Below are positions 18,601 to 25,790 of a DNA stretch of 34,397 bases, piece after piece. The stretch comes from CAZQXD01 sp964597315 (lineage in GTDB: Bacteria; Pseudomonadota; Gammaproteobacteria; Competibacterales; Competibacteraceae). How positions within the stretch are numbered: the first letter of the stretch is position 1; each line of letters starts with the position of its first letter. The notes under the pieces were generated by a model, which was not told the DNA's origin, did not search any database, and worked only from the letters and a program-made list of their open reading frames with translations. The stretch covers positions 1-34,397 of the forward strand of contig CAZQXD010000043.1 of assembly GCA_964597315.1 (NCBI GenBank). The letters run 5' to 3'. Made by a program: the position numbers and the translations under genes.

Positions 18601-18937
18601 GCCGCAACCAGCGCCTGGCGGTCCGAGAATCGTTTTGCCGGAAGTGGACCAGGGCCACGTTGAAGGCGTCAGCCGCCTGTCCGCTCAGGGCGAAAGCCGC
18701 CTCGAAGGTCGCCAGGGCTTGGTCCAGGGCGATGCCGGACTCGTACAAGGCCACGCCTTCGTTTCGCAGCCGCTGCAACTCCAGGGCCGGATCGCTCTGG
18801 CGGGGGTTGTCCCGGAACACCGACGCCGCAGCTTTTTGGGCATTGCCCCCATCCCCCGCCCCCAGGGCCGGGGTTGCCCCGGCGACCAGACAAAGCATTG
18901 CGATGGGCGCTGGATGGCCGATGCCGCAGACGGTCAT
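15635..18937 (-). CDS. Exported TPR + FG-GAP/VCBS repeat protein, 1100 aa
   Basis: Signal peptide at about residues 1-27. TPR repeats cover about 50-225 (VALYESGIALDQALATFEAAF, shown by ALYESG; LGVLARSDGDFPAARQSWERAL region). A propeller-like region with FG-GAP/VCBS calcium loops follows (about 250-625): DLDRDGLSD, DFSNDGGLD, DYNNDGLLD, DFDQDGRED. Then comes a weak ASPIC-like stretch (RLGIGAADYVEILRLEWTNG). From about 682 on there is a large beta-rich C-terminal domain starting CPSLFVWNGERFDYFTDAF, which I have seen associated with TPR/FG-GAP proteins but cannot name. A (DL)n stretch near residue 505 comes from a 6-bp tandem repeat. Both junctions are ATGA overlaps, with good ribosome sites. 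Likely an envelope scaffold or enzyme partner; no catalytic motif is evident. Confidence 0.85.
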   Translation of the reverse strand: MTVCGIGHPAPIAMLCLVAGATPALGAGDGGNAQKAAASVFRDNPRQSDPALELQRLRNEGVALYESGIALDQALATFEAAFALSGQAADAFNVALVHFRQNDSRTARRWLRRALAQDSDFPNAHYLLGVLARSDGDFPAARQSWERALKLAPGDSHLHYQLALLARSDRDASGFLQHLVDALALDPDNTAALYQMYRHYQTSGNRELARDTMARFNTLKQQEKFSRREKSKDPSKLARPVLAATTDARGFQVITVAPRFTVSTVDPGCRAVAADGYVTLAGDTPKEGLALACNDGRLRGMAYGTQPSFVDLGQAPTDTQFIRLEWLDDAGPRVLALTDTGLSMASAPVGGGGDYAQVLTAAAAPLVLVDLEADGDVDIAAGGGQAPLTNTGQAEFVQEDVHRHGPLTEALAGATATAVADLDRDGLSDLLILKDNSLTVAQGAPTGFTAALTLPTGAGAVGLVVGDFSNDGGLDVALLRPGSVGWLWNLDPRHPATPTPLDLDLDLDPPRWMTATDYNNDGLLDLLVVADDGQAVLLRNQGRRRFTEQALGDWPPPAAGARLISGDFDQDGREDLAYVTAAGGLALARNATKGVGNTIAVFAHGVRAAPSGLLTQIEVRRGGAYAYAQSAGGVRRLGIGAADYVEILRLEWTNGFVENKLKIDATDTVYTFTESERISGSCPSLFVWNGERFDYFTDAFISGPMGVPLDRGVYFPVNDRELIAIPGEQARLRHGRLDIRFTEELHETVFLDRVRLRVVDHPQGSEVLPHSRLVPAPPPATAFYASGQPIAAARATGSHGGELTAALAEVDGIHADFLTRAPHVGFAEPHWIELTLPPGVDPAAVDALLATGWFYYFESTSMIAQAQSHGPHLPWPWIDQYVDGAWREVAPLGIPSGKGKTAVAPLKGQLRSRRLRIRSGVAVYWDRIAFSLEQSALSVRTEAPLTEATLRFRGFSELVARDPERFDYHAVGYSALWSPMAGRYTAYGPVESLLAAADGRYAVFGSGDEIAFSFQVDAPPPSDTHQRTYLLELVGYVKDGDRYTAHPRRVEPLPYLGLNQYPPPRDQRLDRAQTHSPHRSRAPLDFTLTAIGSDPPEAAP
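17413..17436. repeat. Four tandem copies of a 6-bp unit
   Basis: GGTCCA is repeated four times exactly, encoding a Leu-Asp alternation (LDLDLDLD) within the FG-GAP region of the 1100-residue protein. A copy-number change would add or remove Asp-Leu pairs without shifting the frame. Confidence 0.85.
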
Positions 18938-21900
18938 GGCGTCACCCCCTCGGCGTCGGTTCCGGCCCGCTCACGGGGGGGAGTCCAGGGGCGCAGGGGC
19001 TGGCCTTCCCGCAGAAAATAACGCCGGTTGGCGGCCACGTCCTGGAAGTACTGCCGCTCCCCCGACGGCCAGTCCACTTCCAGCTCCGCCACTGTGGTCA
19101 ATGCCCCCAGGCCCATATGCACCAGGGGAGTACTCTGGGACTGAAAACCGTTGCCGGCGTTGGTCTCCCGGTAGAACAGCCCCTCCGGGGTGAAAGCCGT
19201 CACCCGGGCGCCGAAGCCGTTGCGGTTGCTCTGCACGCCCTCTAGCTCCAGGGTGATCCAGGCGCCGGGATGGGGATAGACGTTCTCGAACAACACCGCC
19301 GGCTGGTTGGCGTTGAGCACCACCATGTCTTGGTCGCCGTCGTTGTCCAGATCGGCCACCATCAGGCCCCGGCCGTCCATTTCGATGTCCACCCCGTTGG
19401 CGGCGGCCACATCCTCGAAGCTGAAGCCCCCCTCGTTGCGGAACAGCACATTGCGTTCGTAGCCGGAGAAGCTCATTTCCCCCAGGGGCGGCCAGTTCAT
19501 GGTGTCCGATAGATTCACGTCGCTGTCCAGCATGATGGGCATCAGAATGTCGATGTAATCCTTGCTGCCCCCGGAGATAAAGCCGTTGAGGACGTAGAGG
19601 TCCTGATCGCCGTCGTTGTCGTAGTCGATGAACTTGGCTCCCCAGCCCCAGCGGGTGTCGCAGGTGCCCAGAGCCGTGGAAATGTCGGCGAAGCTGCCGT
19701 CGCCGTTGTTGCGCCAGAGCATGTTGCACTCATGAAGATAAGGCTCGGTGATATTGGTGACGAACACGTCCAGAAAACCGTCGTTGTCGAAATCGCCCAA
19801 TTCGGCGTTCATGCCTTTTTTGGTGTCCACGCCGATGGCGGTGAGGGAAATATCGACGAAGCTGCCGTCGCCGTTGTTGCGATAGACCTTGTCGGTGCCA
19901 AAGTCGTTGGCCACGTAGAGGTCGGTCCAGCCGTCCTTGTCCAGGTCGCCGGTGCCGATGGCCAGGGTCCAGCCGGTTTCGGTGAGGCCGGCGGCGGCAG
20001 TGCGGTCCACGAAGTGGAAATCGCCGAGGTTCTCCAGCAGGATGTTGGTGCCGCCGTTGCGGGCCGCTTCCCAGCTCTCGTGGAGCAGGTTGGTCTCCCC
20101 GGCCACGTCGGTGAGGTCCACGTCGGGAAAATAGCAGCCCAGATAGAGGTCCAGGTCCCCGTCCCTGTCGTAGTCGAAGGCCACGGCGGCCACCGGATTG
20201 CGGGGGTAGGGAAGCCCCTCCAGGGCCGATGCCATCGGCTCAAAACCTTGACCCTGGCGATTGCGCAGGATCAGGCTGCGGCCGAAGCGCACCACCAGCA
20301 GGTCGTCCCAGCCGTCCTGGTCGAAGTCCGCGAACAGGCTCATCATGGAGAAATTGGGCGACTGGTTCAGGTCGGCTACCCCGTGGTCGGCCGCCGATTC
20401 CTGAAATTGCATATTCCCTTGGTTGATAAACAGGGCGTTGGGCACCCCTTGCAGGCTGTTGGTAAGGTAGAGATCCAGCAGGCCGTCGTTATTGACGTCC
20501 CCCACCGAGCCGCCGGCCCCCAGGGCGGTGAACCAGGGTCCCAGGTTGCGCAACCGCTCGTCCACCACCGGCCCGTAATGGCGGAATTGCAGCCCGGCCG
20601 CTTCGGTGATGTCCCGAAAAGCGGCGCCGTCCGGGGCCGCAGGTTTCCGGGGCGCCGGGGGCTGCTCCACCCGGACGATGCGGTTCAGTTGCGGCGACTT
20701 TAGCACCGTGGTCTCCCCATCCGGCCAGCGGATACTGACTTCATCCACGGCCTTCAGGTTGCCCAGGCCGAAGTGCAGCCGGGGGCTGGAGCCGCCTGCA
20801 AAGCCGTTGCCGATGTTCACCTCCCGCACCATCAGGCCCAGGGGCGTGGCCAGGGTGGCTCGGGCGCCCACCGCGTCGGTGTTGGGCGCCCGGCCCACCA
20901 GTTCCAGAGACAGCCAGGTTTTATCCCCGCCGCCACGGTTGTGGAACAGGCTGGGGGGGGCGTCGTTGTTGGTCACCAACAGGTCCACCCGGCCGTCGTT
21001 GTCGAAATCCCCGGTGAACACCCCCCGGGATTCCGAGGCGATGGCCAGGGGGCTGTCGTCGATGCGCCGGAAGCCAGTGCCGAAGTCGTTGACGAACAGC
21101 ACGTTGCGCTCGCCCCCGGCGATGCCTCGGCCCATCAGAGGCGGCCACTTGGCGGCCTCGGAGGGGTCCTCGCCGGACTCCCACAGGGCGGGCAGCAGGA
21201 TGTCCAGATAGTCGCCGGCTGCGCCCCGGAAAAAGCCGTTGGCCACGTACAGGTCCAGATCGCCGTCGTTGTCTAGGTCGAAGAACTTGGCTCCCCAGGC
21301 CCAGCCGCCGTCGCAAACGCCCATCTCCTGGCTGATGTCAATAAAGCGTCCACTGCCGTCGTTGCGCCACAGCATGTTGCATTCATGGAGGAAGTCCTCG
21401 GTGACGTTGGTGACGTAGATATCCAGATGGCCGTCCCCATCCACGTCACCGAATTCGGCGTTCATGCCCTTCTTGGTGTCGATGCCCAGGGCATCCCGGG
21501 TGAGGTCGGCGAAAGTGCCGTCGCCGTTGTTACGAAACAGACGGTCGCTGCCGAAGTCATTGGCCACGTAGACGTCCTGCCAGCCGTCACCGTCGATATC
21601 CCCGTGGCCCACCGCCATGGTCCAGCCGGTATCAGCCAGCCCCGCCGCTGCGGTGGCATCGCTGAAGGTGCCGTCGCCGTTGTTGCGTAGATAGACGTTG
21701 CCGCCGCCGTTGCGGGCCGTTTCCCAACTGTCATGCAGCACCCGGTCATCTCCAAGTTCGAACATATTCCGGTCGGGAAAGTAAGCGCCCAAGTACAGAT
21801 CCACGTCCCCGTCCCGGTCGGCGTCGAAGGCGATGGCCGCCAGGGTGTTGCGATACAGGCCCTCTAGTCCGGCTTCGGCGGTGGCGTCTTCGAAGGCGCC

Positions 21901-24033
21901 GTCGCCCCGGTTGCGTAGCAGTCGGCTGACGCCCATGTGGAACACCAGCAGGTCCTTCCAGCCGTCGCCGTCATAGTCGAAGAAGATGCCCCCGGCGGAG
22001 GTGGAATCGGTCTTGTTCATGTCCGCGATTCCGGCGCTGGCGGCCACGTCGGTAAAGCGCATCCCGCCGTCGTTGCGCCACAGGTAGTTGGGTTCGCCGG
22101 CCCGGGCGTTGTTGACGAAGATGTCCAGGTCCCCATCCTGGTCGTAGTCTCCCACCGCAGCGCCGGCGGCGCCGGCGGCGAGCATGTCCATGATGTGGCC
22201 GAGCTTGGGATCGAAGCGCGCTGGGATATGGGGCATGGCAAGGCCCGCCGCCGCCGCGATGTCCACAAACCCCCGCTCGGCTGGCTGGGACGCCGCTTCG
22301 GGAGTCGGCGCGGCAACCGGGTTCAGGGGGCGTAACCCCTCGCCCCGCTCCAAGAGGTACCAGGCTCCCGGTGAGGGGGGGGCCAGGTCTTCCCGGCTGC
22401 CGTCCGGCCAGGTCACCGTCAAGCGAGTGATAGCGTCGGCCCGACCCAGACCGAAGTGGACGCCCAGCATGCTCTGGGAGTTGAAACCGTTGCCGATGGC
22501 CACCTCACGCAACTGCCGCTCGGCGCCGGACTCGACGCTGACCCGCGCTCCCACCCCATAGGGATTGGCCCCTGGCTGGCGCAGTATCAGGCCCACCCAG
22601 CGACCGACTTCTCCGGTAACGTTGCGGAATAGCTTCAGGGGTCCGTCCACGTTGGTCACCGCAAGGTCCACCCGACCGTCCAGATCGAAATCGGCAGTGG
22701 CCACGCCCCGGGCGTCGCCTTGGTCGTCTACGCCGGCCGCCGCCCCCGCCGAGCTAAAGATGCCGAAGCGCTGGTGCAGAAAGTAATTGCGCTCGTAACC
22801 GGCCATGGAATAGTCGGCCATGTCCGGCCATTGGGTGGCGTCCCGAAGGTCGATACCCTCCTCGAACACGAAGCCCAGCAGTTGGTGCATATAATCCTGC
22901 TCGCCAGCGGAGATAAAGCCGTTGGCCACGTATAAGTCCAGCAGACCGTCGTTATCGGCGTCGAAGAATTTGGCGCCCCAACCCCAGCCGGTGTCGCAGG
23001 CGCCGGTCTCTGTGGACACGTCGGAAAACCGCAAGTCCCCATGGTTCTCCCAGAGCATGTTGCACTCGTGGAGATAAGGCTCGGTCATATTGGTGACGTA
23101 GATATCCAGCAGGCCGTCGTTGTTGTAATCGGCGATCTCGGCGTTCATGCCTTTTTTGGTGTCCACGCCGATGGCCGGTCCGGTGACGTTGGCGAAAGTG
23201 CCGTCGCCCCGGTTGCGGAACACCGTGTCGCCGCCGAAGTCGTTGGCCAGATACAGGTCCTGCCAGCCGTCGTTGTCCAGGTCGCCGTGACCCACCGCCA
23301 TGGTCCAGCCGGTGTCCTCCACCCCCGCAGCCGCCGTCACATCGGTGAACGTGCCGTCGCCATTGTTGCGGAACAGGTAATTGGGTCCGCCGTTGCGAGC
23401 CGTTTCCCAACTGTCGAACAGCACTTTGGTGTCCGGCAGCTTGTTGAAGTCCTTCTCTGGAAAATAGCCGCCGAGGTAGAGGTCCAGATCTCCGTCCCGA
23501 TCGTAGTCGAAGGCCACCGCCGCCAGGGCGTTCAGCAGCCGCGCTAGCCCGGACTCCTGGGATTGGTCCTCGAAGGCGCGGCCCTCGATGTTGCGATACA
23601 GGCCCAGTTGGCCGAACCGCATCAGCAGCAGATCCAGCCAGCCGTCGCCGTCGTAATCAAACCAGATGGCATGGGCGGAGGTGCCGGTTTCGGCCCGATT
23701 GAGGTCAGCCAGACCCAGGGTCGGGGCCACATCCTCGAACTGGAAATCCCCCTGGTTGCGAAACAGGGCGTTGGCAGCGTCCTGTTGGCTGGTGACCACA
23801 TAGATATCGTCCAGGCCGTCCCGGTCGAAGTCGCCGACCGCCACGCCGGCCCCCCCCGCAGTCAGCCAGGGCATGATGGGCTGGGCTTTGGGATCGAAGC
23901 GGGCGCGGGCATGGCTGAACACCGCCCCCGACTGTCCGGCCACCTCCTGGAAACGGGGTCCTGCGTCGGTGGCCATGGCGGTCGGGGCTATGACGCCCAG
24001 GATGCTGGCCAACAAGATGGGTGTCAGTTTCAT
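18934..24033 (-). CDS. Exported triple-unit FG-GAP + ASPIC/UnbV protein, 1699 aa
   Basis: A signal peptide (residues 1-21, ASILGVIAPTAMA) is followed by three tandem homologous units at about 25-575, 583-1125 and 1134-1690. Each unit is a CRTAC1-like protein in itself: an FG-GAP propeller with DxDxDGxxD calcium loops (DFDRDGLDD, DYDQDGDLD, DVNNDGLLD and many more), a strictly repeated block HECNMLW ... CDTGWGWGAKF ... LYVANGF, then an ASPIC/UnbV domain with GNGFNSQS/GNGFAGGS/GNGFQSQS and TWPDG/RWPDG/DWPSG. UnbV proteins normally have one such unit of about 550-650 residues, so the tripling is unusual. The units remain similar at the DNA level, pointing to internal duplication. It overlaps the preceding and following genes by ATGA. 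Probably a periplasmic or surface calcium-binding protein; an enzymatic role for UnbV is not established. Confidence 0.9.
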   Translation of the reverse strand: MKLTPILLASILGVIAPTAMATDAGPRFQEVAGQSGAVFSHARARFDPKAQPIMPWLTAGGAGVAVGDFDRDGLDDIYVVTSQQDAANALFRNQGDFQFEDVAPTLGLADLNRAETGTSAHAIWFDYDGDGWLDLLLMRFGQLGLYRNIEGRAFEDQSQESGLARLLNALAAVAFDYDRDGDLDLYLGGYFPEKDFNKLPDTKVLFDSWETARNGGPNYLFRNNGDGTFTDVTAAAGVEDTGWTMAVGHGDLDNDGWQDLYLANDFGGDTVFRNRGDGTFANVTGPAIGVDTKKGMNAEIADYNNDGLLDIYVTNMTEPYLHECNMLWENHGDLRFSDVSTETGACDTGWGWGAKFFDADNDGLLDLYVANGFISAGEQDYMHQLLGFVFEEGIDLRDATQWPDMADYSMAGYERNYFLHQRFGIFSSAGAAAGVDDQGDARGVATADFDLDGRVDLAVTNVDGPLKLFRNVTGEVGRWVGLILRQPGANPYGVGARVSVESGAERQLREVAIGNGFNSQSMLGVHFGLGRADAITRLTVTWPDGSREDLAPPSPGAWYLLERGEGLRPLNPVAAPTPEAASQPAERGFVDIAAAAGLAMPHIPARFDPKLGHIMDMLAAGAAGAAVGDYDQDGDLDIFVNNARAGEPNYLWRNDGGMRFTDVAASAGIADMNKTDSTSAGGIFFDYDGDGWKDLLVFHMGVSRLLRNRGDGAFEDATAEAGLEGLYRNTLAAIAFDADRDGDVDLYLGAYFPDRNMFELGDDRVLHDSWETARNGGGNVYLRNNGDGTFSDATAAAGLADTGWTMAVGHGDIDGDGWQDVYVANDFGSDRLFRNNGDGTFADLTRDALGIDTKKGMNAEFGDVDGDGHLDIYVTNVTEDFLHECNMLWRNDGSGRFIDISQEMGVCDGGWAWGAKFFDLDNDGDLDLYVANGFFRGAAGDYLDILLPALWESGEDPSEAAKWPPLMGRGIAGGERNVLFVNDFGTGFRRIDDSPLAIASESRGVFTGDFDNDGRVDLLVTNNDAPPSLFHNRGGGDKTWLSLELVGRAPNTDAVGARATLATPLGLMVREVNIGNGFAGGSSPRLHFGLGNLKAVDEVSIRWPDGETTVLKSPQLNRIVRVEQPPAPRKPAAPDGAAFRDITEAAGLQFRHYGPVVDERLRNLGPWFTALGAGGSVGDVNNDGLLDLYLTNSLQGVPNALFINQGNMQFQESAADHGVADLNQSPNFSMMSLFADFDQDGWDDLLVVRFGRSLILRNRQGQGFEPMASALEGLPYPRNPVAAVAFDYDRDGDLDLYLGCYFPDVDLTDVAGETNLLHESWEAARNGGTNILLENLGDFHFVDRTAAAGLTETGWTLAIGTGDLDKDGWTDLYVANDFGTDKVYRNNGDGSFVDISLTAIGVDTKKGMNAELGDFDNDGFLDVFVTNITEPYLHECNMLWRNNGDGSFADISTALGTCDTRWGWGAKFIDYDNDGDQDLYVLNGFISGGSKDYIDILMPIMLDSDVNLSDTMNWPPLGEMSFSGYERNVLFRNEGGFSFEDVAAANGVDIEMDGRGLMVADLDNDGDQDMVVLNANQPAVLFENVYPHPGAWITLELEGVQSNRNGFGARVTAFTPEGLFYRETNAGNGFQSQSTPLVHMGLGALTTVAELEVDWPSGERQYFQDVAANRRYFLREGQPLRPWTPPRERAGTDAEGVTP

Positions 24034-25790
24034 AGTGTGCAGATCCGCTCAATGCCGCTGCCATCGAAGTCGCGCCCATACAGACCTTCAGTCGGCGCCG
24101 CCTGCTGCAACAGCGCCCACCCCTCGCAAAGGGCCGCCTCGTCGGCGTTGGTGTCCAGACGTTCGATAATCCGCCGGGTAGAGGCGGGCAGCCCGGCCCG
24201 TTGCCCGTGGCGGCGGGCGAGGGCGAGGCGCTCGTGGAAGGTCAGCCCCAGGGTCGCCGCCAGGTCGGGCTGTCCGGCGCGCAGATCCAGGGCCAGGCGC
24301 AGATGGGCCAGGGCGTTGGCCAGGGTCAGCAGGGCGGCCTGTCCGGGGCTAACCGGGATATCGGTGACGAAGTGGCGGGTCTGGGCGAAGGGGGCGCCGG
24401 GCAGGATCACCGAGTCGAAGGGGAAACGGCCGATGGCGTTGAAAGTACCGTCGAGCCGCCCGTCGAAGTCGGCGTCCCCCAGGGACCCCGGCGCCACGGC
24501 GCCGCTGGCCAGGCTACCGGCCCGGTCCACCCCGGCGGGAGCGCCGGATTCGGTCTGGCGGGAATAAGGTAGCTGGCGAGGGCTGGTGGAAAAGACGAAA
24601 TCCCAGAACTTGACCACCCCCACCGGAAAGCCGGGGTCGATGCCGATGTCGTCGAAGATGACCCAGTGCCAGCCCCGGTCGAGAAAGAAGTTGACTCTGC
24701 CCTGTTGGGGTCCGTCCTGGACGGCGGCCAGAAACAGCTCGAATTTGCCGTTCATGAGCTGGACATAGCCCACATCCACGTACTCATTGGCCGGGGCGCC
24801 GTCGGATAGCAGGCCATCTACCACCTTGCCCTGGAGGATCTCGCCGGGCAGGTTTGGGGCCTCCGGCCCGTTGTTAAAGGCCGGGATAAAGCCGGTGAGG
24901 GCGCCGGCCAGCTCCAGGTGAGTCAGCCTACCCGGCCGCAGGGCCTGGTCGTCTAGGGGACCGGGTCCGAACAGAGCGCCACCGGTCAATACCAGCTCGA
25001 AGGGCGCCGATTGGCGGCCCCACAAAAAGGCCAGATCGGTGTCGATGGGCCGGTCCGCATCCCGCTGTCGGCGCACGGCCTCGTGAAGTTGGTCCTCGGG
25101 AAGCTCCAGACGCTCGACCAGTGCTGGGACATAGGGGTAATACCGTCGGCCCTCGCTCCAGACCCGGCGGGCCTCGGCGGGCTGGTTTAGCAGCGCATGG
25201 GCATCCCCCAGGGCCAGGTAGGCCAGGGCGTACTTGTCGTCGCCGCCCTGTTCGCTAGGGGAACGGCGTTGATGGATGGCCACGGCCTCACTCAGATACT
25301 CCCGGGCCAGGGGTGCTTTACGGAACCAGTCGGGCCAGTAAAGGTTGTTGAGACCCCGGATATACCAGGCCGCCCAATGCTCCGGGTCGGTGTCGATGAT
25401 CCGCTCCACGGCATCCTGGGAGCGGCTGGACAGATAGCCCTGGCGCAGCAGGTTGTTGCCCATCAGTTGATCCACGTAGGCCAGGCTCAGGTTGAGCAGC
25501 ACCGCCTCGCTGGGCTGGCGCTCGGCCAGGGCGGTGAACAGCGACTGGGCCAGGTCCGCCCGGCCCTCGGCTTTCAGGCGCAGCCGCAGCCCGTTGAGGG
25601 TCCGGGTGTCCTGTAACAGGGATTCGGGAAATGCCTGGGCGACGGCTGCGGGCGCTGCACCGTCGGCCAGCCGGTCGTGCCAGGACTCCAGGGTGTCGCC
25701 GCCAGCCCCTCCAGGTAGCGTGGCGAACAGCAGCGTCGCGAACATCAGCACCGGTCGGCGGTTCCGAACGATCCGTGGCGAGGGCTTCAT
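24030..25790 (-). CDS. Exported TPR protein fused to GPG/FNNG family domain (copy 1), 586 aa
   Basis: Signal peptide near residues 12-30 (VLMFATLLFATLPGGAGG). Residues about 40-255 are a TPR-type region with LNNLYWPDWFRKAP (about 148) and ends DRPIDTDLAFLWG (about 245-258), matching the TPR part of the DUF1702-like protein. Residues about 265-515 are the unrecognised family domain: ALFGPGPLDD (about 272), IPAFNNGPEAPNLPGE (about 300-315), LSDGAPANEYVDVG (about 328), IGIDPGFPVGVVKF (about 375), DRAGSLASG (about 423), GSLGDADFDGRLDG (about 438-451), LPGAPFAQTRHFVTDIP. A helical tail follows. It starts in an ATGA overlap with the PKS stop and has a GAGGAGG ribosome site. The fusion links the TPR module and the novel domain. 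Function unknown. Confidence 0.8.
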   Translation of the reverse strand: MKPSPRIVRNRRPVLMFATLLFATLPGGAGGDTLESWHDRLADGAAPAAVAQAFPESLLQDTRTLNGLRLRLKAEGRADLAQSLFTALAERQPSEAVLLNLSLAYVDQLMGNNLLRQGYLSSRSQDAVERIIDTDPEHWAAWYIRGLNNLYWPDWFRKAPLAREYLSEAVAIHQRRSPSEQGGDDKYALAYLALGDAHALLNQPAEARRVWSEGRRYYPYVPALVERLELPEDQLHEAVRRQRDADRPIDTDLAFLWGRQSAPFELVLTGGALFGPGPLDDQALRPGRLTHLELAGALTGFIPAFNNGPEAPNLPGEILQGKVVDGLLSDGAPANEYVDVGYVQLMNGKFELFLAAVQDGPQQGRVNFFLDRGWHWVIFDDIGIDPGFPVGVVKFWDFVFSTSPRQLPYSRQTESGAPAGVDRAGSLASGAVAPGSLGDADFDGRLDGTFNAIGRFPFDSVILPGAPFAQTRHFVTDIPVSPGQAALLTLANALAHLRLALDLRAGQPDLAATLGLTFHERLALARRHGQRAGLPASTRRIIERLDTNADEAALCEGWALLQQAAPTEGLYGRDFDGSGIERICTL

